47,518 nucleotides of DNA from DASUXY01 sp035301985 (GCA_035301985.1 DATGTE010000036.1:1-47518), one strand, 5' to 3'; positions 8,999-17,119 are shown, numbered from the stretch's first letter. The notes: a model not told the origin generated them from the letters alone. A program made the numbers and translations.

Positions 8999-9562
8999 AT
9001 GGCAACAGTCGGTCCCGATGTTTCTGATGTATTAATGAAGTTAGAAAAAGAGGAACACGTGAAGTCTCTACACTATTTAGTTGATAAACTTCCCGAATTT
9101 GTATCTGCTGTCAAGGTAATGGAGAAAAACGTAAACTTTTTAGTCGAAGCGTTAAGTGACCAAAAATCATTAAGCATGCTTGTAAATGATATGGAAGAAA
9201 AGATCGGCCAGCTTCATATTCACGAAGAACATTTTGAAGCCATAACAGAGATGATGCAAATGCTACCACGGCTTGTACCTATGATGAAAAAGGTAGAGGA
9301 TCTTGCGTTGTTTGCTCAAGATGTACTCGGTGATGAGCGAACATTCGATTCCATTATTGAAGGTGTAAATGAAGTCGTCCCCTTGAAAAAAGGTGCGGAA
9401 ATCATTAAGGAAACAAATACACATTTTAAAGAAAATAAAGATATGTCACCTGTATCATTGTTCGGGTTACTTCGTTTATTAAAAGATCCAGCCGTGCAAC
9501 ATGGCTTAAAATATATCCAATCGCTTTTATATGTGATCAATAACAGAAGCAACAAAATATGA
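8999..9562 (+). CDS. DUF1641 protein, putative partner of SQR
   Basis: 187 residues, helical, no signal peptide. The N-terminal half is heptad-rich; residues ~95-135 ('MLPRLVPMMKKVEDLALFAQD') and the C-terminal 'SLFGLLRLLKDPAVQHGLKYIQSLL' are the conserved DUF1641 segment. In Bacillus subtilis the family members YrhD and YjgD are encoded with formate dehydrogenase-like enzymes and have been proposed to couple them to the membrane or quinone pool (family knowledge). Here the gene directly follows sqr and is cotranscribed with it, so an adaptor role for SQR is likely. It is also only three genes from a formate-dehydrogenase-like enzyme, the more usual partner. Confidence 0.85.
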   Translation: MATVGPDVSDVLMKLEKEEHVKSLHYLVDKLPEFVSAVKVMEKNVNFLVEALSDQKSLSMLVNDMEEKIGQLHIHEEHFEAITEMMQMLPRLVPMMKKVEDLALFAQDVLGDERTFDSIIEGVNEVVPLKKGAEIIKETNTHFKENKDMSPVSLFGLLRLLKDPAVQHGLKYIQSLLYVINNRSNKI

Positions 9563-9571
9563 TCTCGTAGA

Positions 9572-9614
9572 ACGGGAGTGGTATCTAGATCACACTTGCT
9601 ACTCCCGTCTTTTT
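9572..9614 (+). terminator. Terminator of the sqr-DUF1641 operon
   Basis: ACGGGAGT (9572-9579) pairs perfectly with ACTCCCGT (9601-9608), followed by CTTTTT. A textbook intrinsic terminator 10 bases after the DUF1641 stop. Confidence 0.9.
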
Positions 9615-9658
9615 AGTGGCATAGTAGTAATAGTTGTTATAAAAATGGAGTGTTGCTT

Positions 9659-10708
9659 ATGAATCATGAATTGGACCAGCTCTTTTCAGAAAAGCTATTC
9701 CATTATATTCAGGACGGGATTATCGTCATGAATGAATCAAGAGAAATTGTGAAAGCAAATCAACCAGCCGAACGCCTCTTAGGATGGAAAGTAGGCGAAT
9801 GTGTACCGTATTGCTCTTACTGTCAAAAGCGCGAAATCAAAGAAGGAGACGAACGTTGTTATTTAATCGAAAACAAAGGTAAAATTCCTTATTTTTCATC
9901 AGAAATGCCTACTTTTGGTGACTACTTATTAGACGTTGAAATGAGCAATGTGTTGATTTATCATGATCAACAAACGAACGAGAAGTATTACTTACTCGTC
10001 CTACGGGATCAAACCTTAAAGAAAAAAGAAGAAGAAGCACGAATTTCAAAATACATGATTCAAAAGTTAACCGAAGCAAAAGAAGACGAACATAAAAGAC
10101 TATCCCAAGAATTACACGATGGTGTGGGCCAATCGCTCTACAGCATTTCAATCGCTATGGACAATATTATGAAAAGACTTCAAGATGATCAACTCCACGA
10201 CTATATTGAAGCAGTACGCCTAGAGTTAGGAAAAGTCATGGATGATGTAAAATATTATTCACAAGCGTTACGCCCTAAAAGTTTAGACCAGCTCGGTTTA
10301 GTCGCAACCATTGATTCGTTAATCGATTCAACAAAAAATAAACTACCGAATACTGTTTTCCATTTTCACTATAACTTTAATGACCGATTAGCGCCCATCA
10401 TTGAAATCAATGTATACCGGGCGATTCAAGAGGCTCTCCATAATATTATGAAATATGCCCAAGCGAAAAATGTTTCGATCCATCTCAATAAACAAAATGA
10501 GATTCTTTATGTCGATATTTCGGATGATGGCATTGGTTTTCATGTCGACAAAAAGCAGACAGGATTAGGACTTTTGCATATTAAAGAACGCATTTCCCAA
10601 TTAGCAGGTTCCACAGAAGTTAAATCCGCGCCGGGAAAAGGGACGAGCATTCGCTTCACAATACCTCTTAAGGAGAATGAGTCAGATGAAGGTCTTAATC
10701 GTCGATGA
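9659..10708 (+). CDS. PAS-domain sensor histidine kinase (NarL-type partner) with four cysteines
   Basis: 349 residues from ATG 9659 (GGAG 8 bases upstream). A PAS domain (~10-118, 'QDGIIVMNESREIVKANQPAERLLGW') is followed by a short coiled coil and a HisKA_3 dimerisation box with phospho-acceptor H153 (QELHDGVGQSL). The HATPase domain has 'ALHNIMKYAQAKN' and the G box 'DDGIGFHVDKKQTGLGLLHIKERI'. It has no membrane helix, so it is a cytoplasmic sensor. The PAS domain contains C48-x3-C52-x2-C55-x11-C67, recalling the Fe-S PAS of staphylococcal NreB (C-x2-C-x11-C-x2-C) though the order differs. A redox- or oxygen-labile cluster, or direct thiol sensing, is likely. The gene overlaps its response regulator by 23 bases. 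Confidence 0.9.
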   Translation: MNHELDQLFSEKLFHYIQDGIIVMNESREIVKANQPAERLLGWKVGECVPYCSYCQKREIKEGDERCYLIENKGKIPYFSSEMPTFGDYLLDVEMSNVLIYHDQQTNEKYYLLVLRDQTLKKKEEEARISKYMIQKLTEAKEDEHKRLSQELHDGVGQSLYSISIAMDNIMKRLQDDQLHDYIEAVRLELGKVMDDVKYYSQALRPKSLDQLGLVATIDSLIDSTKNKLPNTVFHFHYNFNDRLAPIIEINVYRAIQEALHNIMKYAQAKNVSIHLNKQNEILYVDISDDGIGFHVDKKQTGLGLLHIKERISQLAGSTEVKSAPGKGTSIRFTIPLKENESDEGLNRR

Positions 10709-11315
10709 TCACGTATTAATCCGCAAAGGAATCATCATGTTGTTAGAGGGGCTTGATTATATCGATGAAATAATTGAAACAGATAATGGTTCTGATGCCA
10801 TCACTTTAGCGATCAAACATCAGCCCAAAATCATCTTGATGGATTTATCGATGCCCGATGGTTTAGATGGCTTTACAGCAGCTAAAAACATTCTTTCATC
10901 TACAGAACAAACAAAAATCATCGTTCTCACGATGCATGATGAAGAGATTTATGTCAAAAAGGCGATTGAATACAACATCTCTGGATATTTATTAAAAAAT
11001 AGCGAATCAAATGAAATTGAAGAGGCTATTCAAGCTGTTTTGCGCGGTGAATACTACTACAAAACCAACATTCCTGAGAACCAGTTAAAATATTTAATGA
11101 AAAAAGAACGAACATCTGTCTTGACATCCAGGGAGCAGGAAGTCATTCGTCTCGCATCACTTGGCTACACCAATAAACAAATTGCCAAACAGTTAAAAAT
11201 TAGTCCAAAGACCGTCGAAAGACACAAAGAAAACATGATGAACAAGCTTCACTTAGAGGAACAACATGAACTCATTCAGTTTGCACTAAAAAATAATTAC
11301 GTCGATTTAATCTAA
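10686..11315 (+). CDS. NarL/FixJ-family response regulator
   Basis: 209 residues. ATG 10686 is preferred because AAGGAG ends ten bases upstream; ATG 10677 would be touching it. The receiver domain has the acidic pair 'IVDDHV' and phospho-acceptor D53 (LMDLSMPDG), with K at the end of 'NSGYLLKNS'-type motif. The C-terminal LuxR-type helix-turn-helix (~145-205) reads 'LTSREQEVIRLASLGYTNKQIAKQL...SPKTVERHKENMMNKL' in outline. It is translated in a frame overlapping the kinase, so the two are coupled. Targets are unknown; the neighbouring sqr promoter region with its inverted repeats is an obvious candidate. Confidence 0.95.
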   Translation: MKVLIVDDHVLIRKGIIMLLEGLDYIDEIIETDNGSDAITLAIKHQPKIILMDLSMPDGLDGFTAAKNILSSTEQTKIIVLTMHDEEIYVKKAIEYNISGYLLKNSESNEIEEAIQAVLRGEYYYKTNIPENQLKYLMKKERTSVLTSREQEVIRLASLGYTNKQIAKQLKISPKTVERHKENMMNKLHLEEQHELIQFALKNNYVDLI

Positions 11316-11434
11316 CTTCATGAACGCATAACGTTGCTTTCCTACGCTTAATGTTAACAAGTAGATTCCTCTTTTCCTTCTCCATTGGTTAAGCAAACCG
11401 ACAGACCGCTACGTTATTCACTTGTTATTCTTCT

Positions 11435-11467
11435 AAAAAGCCCTCCACCTATAATGAGGTGAAGGGC
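11435..11467 (-). terminator. Terminator of rlmN
   Basis: Minus strand: an 11-bp stem (GCCCTTCACCT with AGGTGGAGGGC, one G-U) and a six-base loop, then TTTTT. It lies 35 bases after the rlmN stop. Confidence 0.85.
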
Positions 11468-11501
11468 CACCGACGATAAAATGACTGCCTAAATGAAGTG
11501 G

Positions 11502-12599
11502 TTATCTTGTACATGGAGATTGATGCACTACGCGGTTCGGATTTTTCTTTTTAATCTGTTTACTACGCAATTGTCCACATGCCGCATCAATATCCGCTCC
11601 ATTTTCCCAACGAATACCACAGTTAATTCCGTTCTGTTGTAACGTTTCATAAAAAGATTGGATGACGTTTGACTCACTACGCTCATACTGAATGTGTTCA
11701 TCGACCGGATTGTATGGAATCAGATTGACGTACGATAGGCGACGTCTTGGCTGAAGGAGTTTAGCTAATTCAATTGCTTCCTTTTCGCCGTCGTTGACAC
11801 CTTTTAGCATAATGTATTCAAATGTAATGCGCCGATTCATGTTTTCAATATAATAATCGACGGCTTCCATCAACTGCTCGATTGAAAACGCACGATTAAT
11901 TTTCATAATTTTCGTTCGTAATTCGTTGTTCGGTGCATGCAAAGAAATCGCTAAATTAACTTGCAAGCCGGTATCTGCAAAGTCATAAATTTTATGGACG
12001 AGACCACTCGTCGAAACCGTAATATGACGGGCCCCGATGGATAATCCTTGTTGGTCATTGACAACGTTAATAAAATCAAGGAGATTCTCATAATTATCGA
12101 ACGGCTCACCAATCCCCATGACAACGATATGACTGACGCGCTCGCCATTTCCTTGTTCGTCCAAATGCGCTTGTACGCGCATAATCTGCTCAACGATTTC
12201 ACCACTCGTTAAATCACGGCTTTTTTTCAAGAGACCGCTCGCGCAAAATGTACAGCCTATATTACAGCCGACTTGTGTCGTTACACAAACGGATAGTCCA
12301 TAGTTAAATCGCATCAACACAGTTTCAATTAAATTTCCATCTGCTAATCGAAATAAAAATTTAATCGTCCCATCTTGTGACTCCTGTTTCATTTCCTCTT
12401 CCAACGTATCCAAAGAAAAGTTTTCTTTTAATAATGCGATACAATCCTGGTTCAAATTTCTCATCTGTGCAAAGTTTTTCACACGTTTTTTATACAACCA
12501 GTCCCATATTTGTTGGGCACGAAAACGCTTCTGGCCATGACGTATGAGCCAATCTGTCAATTGATCGTATGTTAATCCATAAATGGATGTTTTTTTCAT
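11502..12599 (-). CDS. rlmN: RlmN, dual-specificity 23S rRNA A2503 / tRNA A37 C2-methyltransferase
   Basis: 365 residues from ATG 12599 (GAGGG five bases upstream; the earlier ATG 12611 has no ribosome binding site). Radical-SAM enzyme: C112-x3-C116-x2-C119 in 'GCNIGCTFCASG' binds the 4Fe-4S cluster. The two mechanistic cysteines are C105/C-terminal Cys in 'GADIDAACGQLRSK'; the latter forms the methyl-carrying adduct. Other family blocks are 'VVMGIGEPFDNYENL', 'ISLHAPN' and 'YIMLKGVND'. Full length, no truncation. It methylates C2 of A2503 at the peptidyl transferase centre. Monocistronic. Confidence 0.97.
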   Translation of the reverse strand: MKKTSIYGLTYDQLTDWLIRHGQKRFRAQQIWDWLYKKRVKNFAQMRNLNQDCIALLKENFSLDTLEEEMKQESQDGTIKFLFRLADGNLIETVLMRFNYGLSVCVTTQVGCNIGCTFCASGLLKKSRDLTSGEIVEQIMRVQAHLDEQGNGERVSHIVVMGIGEPFDNYENLLDFINVVNDQQGLSIGARHITVSTSGLVHKIYDFADTGLQVNLAISLHAPNNELRTKIMKINRAFSIEQLMEAVDYYIENMNRRITFEYIMLKGVNDGEKEAIELAKLLQPRRRLSYVNLIPYNPVDEHIQYERSESNVIQSFYETLQQNGINCGIRWENGADIDAACGQLRSKQIKKKNPNRVVHQSPCTR

Positions 12600-12802
12600 A
12601 ATAACCCTCATTTCAATTCATGCACTATCTTACTATGATACTGAATATGCGCTATGAGGGCAAGGATGACGTGATCTTATGATGGTTCATTTGATGGACG
12701 ACAAAAGATATGAGGGAGATTTACCGTGAGCGAAATAGTGGACGATTGCTTATCTAAACCTTATCATTCTTTACAAAGGAATGATATTGGAGTGAACACA
12801 TT

Positions 12803-13825
12803 TTGATTACGAACGAAGCGAAACGTTTTCAACATATACCGTTGTCTGTATTGGATCTTGCCCCTGTCAATGAAGGGAGTACACCTGTTCAATCATTCAT
12901 AAACAGCGTCGACTTAGCACAACATACAGAAAAGTGGGGGTTTAACCGTTATTGGCTAGCAGAACATCATAATATGCCAGGGATTGCGAGTTCTGCAACA
13001 TCCGTCATCATCGGCCATATCGCCGAAAAAACGAATCATATGCGCATCGGTGCTGGTGGTGTGATGCTTCCAAATCACGCACCACTCGTCATTGCGGAAC
13101 AATTTGGAACGCTTGAATCGCTCTATCCCGGCCGGATTGACCTTGGTCTAGGGCGAGCACCAGGGACAGACCAAGCAACAGCCTTTGCTCTCCGACGGAC
13201 TTTGAATTCAAGTGGTGAAGATTTCCCTGTACAGGTCACGGAACTACAAGATTACTTTTCCGATGAACCGATTTCACGTGTGAAGGCAGTTCCCGGACAA
13301 GGTTTACATGTACCGATTTGGTTGCTCGGTTCAAGTGGATTTAGCGCCCAGCTTGCTGCGCATAAAGGTCTACCATTCTCCTTTGCCAGCCACTTTGCAC
13401 CTGCCTATTTGGACACAGCCTTGAAATTATACCGTGACATTTTCAAACCGTCAGACGTATTACAAGAACCATACGTCATGCTAGGCGTAAATGTCATTGC
13501 AGCGGATACAGATGAGCGCGCCCAATGGTTAGCTACTTCACAACATCAACAACTCATCAGTTTACGGCGCAATGAACCTGCTAAATTGCAACCACCCATG
13601 GAGCAAAAACAACTCGAAGAATCATTGACAAATGCAGAGAAGGTTGCGATCCAAAAATCACGGAGCTCTTCAGCAAACATCATCGGTGATCCGCAAACGG
13701 TGAAAGCAGGGCTTGAACGCTTTATCGCAGACACAAATGCCGATGAGTTGATTATACATTCGCAAATCTTCGACCATGAGGCTCGATTGCGTTCATATGA
13801 AATCATCGCAGAAATGATGAAATAA
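12803..13825 (+). CDS. Luciferase-like (LLM) flavin-dependent monooxygenase
   Basis: 340 residues starting at TTG 12803 with GGAG ten bases upstream; no in-frame ATG precedes 'LSVLDLAPVNEGS', the conserved first strand of the YvbT/YwcH subgroup. Further family blocks: 'WLAEHHNMPGIASSA', 'IGAGGVMLPNHAPL', 'YPGRIDLGLGRAPGTD' and 'PIWLLGSSGFSAQLAA'. These describe a TIM-barrel enzyme of the bacterial luciferase superfamily that uses FMNH2 from a separate reductase. Substrate unknown. It is convergent with the P450 gene and separated from it only by the structured repeat. Confidence 0.9.
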   Translation: MITNEAKRFQHIPLSVLDLAPVNEGSTPVQSFINSVDLAQHTEKWGFNRYWLAEHHNMPGIASSATSVIIGHIAEKTNHMRIGAGGVMLPNHAPLVIAEQFGTLESLYPGRIDLGLGRAPGTDQATAFALRRTLNSSGEDFPVQVTELQDYFSDEPISRVKAVPGQGLHVPIWLLGSSGFSAQLAAHKGLPFSFASHFAPAYLDTALKLYRDIFKPSDVLQEPYVMLGVNVIAADTDERAQWLATSQHQQLISLRRNEPAKLQPPMEQKQLEESLTNAEKVAIQKSRSSSANIIGDPQTVKAGLERFIADTNADELIIHSQIFDHEARLRSYEIIAEMMK

Positions 13826-13833
13826 CGAAACAA

Positions 13834-14016
13834 GAGGTTGGGACAAAATCTCTTTAAAATGAATAAACCGCATGAAATCCAATGGTGGTTATCCCCGAAA
13901 GTTAATTTTTTCACTCTAACTTTCAAGGGTCGGTACCCATATTAAAACCTTGATTTCATGCGGTTCTATTTTTATGATTTCATCTAAAATCAATTTATTT
14001 TCAATTTATGTCCCAG
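13834..14016. repeat. Structured intergenic repeat element with nested inverted repeats
   Basis: Three nested dyads fill the gap between two convergent genes: outer TGGGACA (13839-13845) with TGTCCCA (14009-14015); middle, a perfect 14-bp pair at 13866-13879 and 13952-13965 (core ACCGCATGAAATC); inner GAAAGTTA (13897-13904) with TAACTTTC (13917-13924). The outer 'GAGGTTGGGACA' ends resemble a repeat I have met in Bacillaceae and staphylococcal intergenic regions. It can also act as a two-way terminator or encode a stable RNA; neither can be decided here. Confidence 0.65.
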
Positions 14017-14018
14017 TT

Positions 14019-15290
14019 TCAATTTTTATCTTTCCAACGAACGTGTTGCATGATTACCCTGCTTTTCGGGACAGAAGGGATTCTCCGTAAGCTGTAGCTT
14101 AAATCTTGTTTCGGAATGTCGTATTCAATCTGCTGTGTCAAAAATTCTAAGGTTTTCTGCATCATATCGATCGTCACCCATTCCCCTGCGCAGCGATGGT
14201 TCTTGTCGTAATCGCCCCCACCTTGCGGGATGAAGTTATACGGATGGCCGTCCCAGTTTTCAAAGCGCTCTGGCTGAAATGCATACGGTTTTTCCCATAC
14301 GTTCGGATCACGATTCGTTCCGTAAATATCAAGCAATACGAGGGTATCTTTTTCAAACACACAGTTGTTCCATATAAAGGGTTGACGCACCTTCGCACCA
14401 AGAAAAGGACCAAAAGGGTAAAATCGACGAACTTCTTGCACAAACCATTGACTATACCGATGTTTGCCTGCATCGGCTTCCATTTTTTCATAGGTTTCTG
14501 GATATTGATGCAGCGCTACAACCCCGAAGGTAATATACCTGCCAATTGCCACAATCGGACGTAAAATATTCAGCACTTCTACCGCTGCGATTTGCACGGG
14601 CAACAGCTTTCCATTCAAATCACGATGAAAAGCAATCGTATGTAAAGGCGCATTTTCGGCGACAGTTTGTTTCCCCACTCGTAGGTCTCGAATCAGCAGG
14701 CGGATCCATCTTTCCGATCGCTTACGAGCCATGCGACCTTGCCAATGTCTCGGTCCTACTGCGCCAAACGCATCGATCATCGCACTTAAATCACGCGTAC
14801 GCATAGGTAATTCATGTGCTTTAATCGGTACACCGGCCCATATACAAGCAATTTGACACATCACTTGCTCGACTTCAGCAAAAAAACTCAATTGATCAAA
14901 ATTCATCCATTGTTGTACAGTGATATGCCATTGTTTCTCAGTAATTTGACGGAGTTTGTCAAGTTGATCTGGGGTCATTAAGGACATGAACATTTCCTTC
15001 CGATGGTCGTGTTGAACACCGTCCATTCCTTGTACCCCGCCTTTTCCAAACAACGACTGTAAAATTCGATTGGGAGCAACCTTTTTTCGTTTAAAGTGTA
15101 ACGGATCATAAAAAATTGCTGCGGCTTCGTGGCCACTCATGCAAATAACCGTTTTTCCGAGCAAACGAATTTGAAACAATGGAGAATTGTACTTGTAGCA
15201 TCGATTCGGGATAAAACGATATCCTTCCAGGAACATGGAAAGCGTCTGGTCCCAACCTTCTTCTACGGGAACGTAAGGGTTTTGGGGCAT
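14019..15290 (-). CDS. cypC: Cytochrome P450 fatty-acid peroxygenase (CYP152 family, CypC/YbdT-like)
   Basis: 423 residues; AAAGGAG lies 9-10 bases before ATG 15290. The heme-ligand loop is 'FIPQGGGDYDKNHRCAGEW' with C367, the CYP152 form. The substrate carboxylate-binding pair R244-P245 ('NILRPIVAIG') replaces the usual acid-alcohol pair, which lets H2O2 act directly as oxidant. Residue Q87 in 'GVQGMDG' corresponds to Q85 of B. subtilis P450-BSbeta; OleT decarboxylases have His there. The enzyme should therefore hydroxylate long-chain fatty acids at alpha/beta carbons rather than mainly make terminal alkenes (inference from that residue). No redox partner is encoded nearby, as expected for a peroxygenase. 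Confidence 0.93.
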   Translation of the reverse strand: MPQNPYVPVEEGWDQTLSMFLEGYRFIPNRCYKYNSPLFQIRLLGKTVICMSGHEAAAIFYDPLHFKRKKVAPNRILQSLFGKGGVQGMDGVQHDHRKEMFMSLMTPDQLDKLRQITEKQWHITVQQWMNFDQLSFFAEVEQVMCQIACIWAGVPIKAHELPMRTRDLSAMIDAFGAVGPRHWQGRMARKRSERWIRLLIRDLRVGKQTVAENAPLHTIAFHRDLNGKLLPVQIAAVEVLNILRPIVAIGRYITFGVVALHQYPETYEKMEADAGKHRYSQWFVQEVRRFYPFGPFLGAKVRQPFIWNNCVFEKDTLVLLDIYGTNRDPNVWEKPYAFQPERFENWDGHPYNFIPQGGGDYDKNHRCAGEWVTIDMMQKTLEFLTQQIEYDIPKQDLSYSLRRIPSVPKSRVIMQHVRWKDKN

Positions 15291-15395
15291 ACATATGAAC
15301 TCCTTTGGCCATATTTCACATAAACATCAATGACTCTAACCCGTAGTATTCCCAAAAGTCCCCTGTGCATGCACGCACTCGGAAATTCGATAAAT

Positions 15396-15424
15396 AACAA
15401 AGAGCCGACCATCTGATCGGCTCA
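15396..15424 (-). terminator. Terminator of wrbA
   Basis: Minus strand: GAGCCGA pairs with TCGGCTC over an eight-base loop, followed by TTTGTTATT. It begins 33 bases after the wrbA stop. Confidence 0.8.
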
Positions 15425-15456
15425 TCATGATATCATTAACTAACCGTCAAGCAGAC

Positions 15457-16065
15457 TTATTCACCAGCTTTAACACGGTTAGCAATGTCTAATGTTCGTT
15501 TCGCTTGATGTTTAACAGCATCTTCGATGTCCTCTACCATATTCCCGTCTTGATCGACAGTTACACTGACACCATATGGGTTTCCTCCAGAGACATACAT
15601 TGAATCATCTGTATATCCTGGTGGGACAATAATCGCACCCCAATGCATCATCGATGTATAAAGGGATAAAATCGTTGCTTCGTGACCACCGTGGGCATTT
15701 CCAGCGGATGACATCGCACTGACTACCTTATTAACCGTGGCACCACTCATCCACGTTCCTCCCTGGACATCGAGGAATTGTTTCATCTGTGAAGGAAGAT
15801 TTCCGAATCGAGTGGGTACACTGAAAATAATCGCATCTGCCCATTTAATATCTTCTGAAGTTGCTTCTGGGACATCTTTTGTTTCTTCAGCATGCTTCTC
15901 CCATGCAGGGTTCGTAGCAATCGCTTCTTTAGGTGCAAGTTCAGGGACCTTTAAAACTTTTACATTCGCACCTGCTTCTTTCGCACTTTCTTCAGCCCAT
16001 TTCGCCATCTGATAGTTTGTTCCTGTAGAACTGTAATAAATAATTGCCAAGTTTGTTTTTGACAT
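15457..16065 (-). CDS. wrbA: WrbA-type NAD(P)H:quinone oxidoreductase
   Basis: 202 residues from ATG 16065, fixed by AAAGGAGA eight bases upstream; a reading frame continues 12 codons further up but without a ribosome site. Flavodoxin-like fold: FMN phosphate loop 'YYSSTGTNYQMAKW' (~8-21), 'PTRFGNLPSQMKQFLD' (~95-110) and 'SSAGNAHGGHEATILSLY' (~130-148), the WrbA signature. It performs two-electron reduction of quinones, protecting against quinone or oxidative stress in the cytoplasm. It is monocistronic, with a candidate promoter 200 bases upstream and a long leader. Confidence 0.93.
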   Translation of the reverse strand: MSKTNLAIIYYSSTGTNYQMAKWAEESAKEAGANVKVLKVPELAPKEAIATNPAWEKHAEETKDVPEATSEDIKWADAIIFSVPTRFGNLPSQMKQFLDVQGGTWMSGATVNKVVSAMSSAGNAHGGHEATILSLYTSMMHWGAIIVPPGYTDDSMYVSGGNPYGVSVTVDQDGNMVEDIEDAVKHQAKRTLDIANRVKAGE

Positions 16066-16177
16066 ATGATGGATCTCCTTTTCTATGAAAGATTTAGTCA
16101 AATATCCTAAGTCATTCCGTTGATTACCGTTTTAAGTAGTATGAGTCATAAATAACATTTTATGTCAGTCCGTTTAT

Positions 16178-16201
16178 GTACTCTCAAAAGATTGAGTGTA
16201 C
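16178..16201 (-). promoter_or_regulatory. Hairpin in the wrbA leader
   Basis: GTACTCTCAA and TTGAGTGTAC form a ten-position stem (nine pairs) around AAGA. If transcription starts at the promoter at 16270-16298, this hairpin lies in the untranslated leader of wrbA. It has no T tract, so it is not an obvious terminator. Confidence 0.5.
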
Positions 16202-16269
16202 TATTCGTTCGCTAACTGAAGGGTAATCAAGTATTCCTTAGGAAGTAGATTACTTTACGTAACAATTAT

Positions 16270-16298
16270 AATATATATAATAAACTTTGTGCCGTCAA
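16270..16298 (-). promoter_or_regulatory. Sigma-A type promoter for wrbA
   Basis: Minus strand TTGACG (16298-16293), 17-base spacer, TATATT (16275-16270). It is the best match in the 330-base gap and predicts a leader of about 200 bases. Confidence 0.6.
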
Positions 16299-16330
16299 GT
16301 AAGTTGATTATTAAAAGTAAGTATTAGAGA

Positions 16331-16380
16331 AAAAGAAAACAAAGTAGCAAAATCCTCATTCTAGCATGTACTTTGTTTTT
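16331..16380. terminator. Terminator after purC
   Basis: AACAAAGTA (16338-16346) pairs with TACTTTGTT (16369-16377), flanked by A-rich and T-rich tracts on opposite sides, so it can work on either strand. It lies downstream of the minus-strand SAICAR synthase gene. Confidence 0.75.
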
Positions 16381-16432
16381 CTTTCTACACGAGTATCCAT
16401 ATTTACTTCAACAGCGTTCCCCATTTTCTCTG

Positions 16433-17119
16433 TCATTGATTTTCTACTATGATGTTTGAAAGTGTAATCGGATCGAGGGATTGCCCATCTTTATAAGCGC
16501 GCATATTTCCCCCTGAAATCTCATCAATCAACATCACTTTACCGTGTTGATCTTTTCCAAATTCAAACTTAATATCATACAACTCGATATCTTTTTTTGC
16601 TAATTCGTCTTTCACAATTTGAGCCGTTTTCTTTGTTAACTGATACAGTTGATCATATTCTTCCTCTGTTAAAATCCCCAACATGAGAAGTGCATCTTTA
16701 TTAATCGGCGGGTCTTGTCGTTGGTCATCCTTTAAAGTCACTTCTACAAATCCATCCAAGGCTTGACCTTCTTCAGCATACTTCCCATACCGACGCAAAA
16801 AGCTACCGACAGCCCGATACCGACAAATGACTTCTAAACCATCTCCAAAAACTGTAGCTGGAATAACCGTCATCATAGCTTCGTCGATATTCGCATCTAC
16901 ATAGTGCGTTGGAATATTTTCCTCATCAAGTTTCTCAAAAAAGAATGTTGTCAATTGTAAACCGGCTTTTCCGGCTCCTTCCACTGTCAGTCCAACACGA
17001 TTGGCACCGGGATCGAATACCCCATCCTCACCAGTGACATCATCTTTAAACTTTAATACATAATTTCCATCTTCTCGTACATATACATCTTTCGTTTTTC
17101 CAGTAATAATACGTTTCAT
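16433..17119 (-). CDS. purC: Phosphoribosylaminoimidazole-succinocarboxamide synthase, divergent stand-alone type
   Basis: 228 residues. SAICAR synthase joins CAIR and aspartate with ATP in purine synthesis. N-terminal nucleotide-binding strand 'IITGKTKDVYVREDGNYVLKFKDDVTG' (in outline), then 'EVICRYRAVGSFLRRYG' and the signature 'LYDIKFEFGKD...MLIDEISGGNMRAYKDGQSLD' in outline. The start differs from the usual Bacillus PurC, whose N-terminus reads like 'LYEGKAK.L', and matches a second clade found in other Firmicutes. No other pur gene is near, so this is probably a paralog outside the main pur operon. Start ATG follows AGAGGAG. Confidence 0.9.
   Translation of the reverse strand: MKRIITGKTKDVYVREDGNYVLKFKDDVTGEDGVFDPGANRVGLTVEGAGKAGLQLTTFFFEKLDEENIPTHYVDANIDEAMMTVIPATVFGDGLEVICRYRAVGSFLRRYGKYAEEGQALDGFVEVTLKDDQRQDPPINKDALLMLGILTEEEYDQLYQLTKKTAQIVKDELAKKDIELYDIKFEFGKDQHGKVMLIDEISGGNMRAYKDGQSLDPITLSNIIVENQ

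Noticed and set aside
13834..14016. CRISPR array or insertion sequence at the structured repeat
   Set aside because: No regularly spaced repeat and spacer pattern, and no transposase or target duplication; only nested inverted repeats.
14019..15290. OleT-type decarboxylase identity for the P450
   Set aside because: The residue matching the decarboxylase His is Gln (Q87), as in hydroxylating members.
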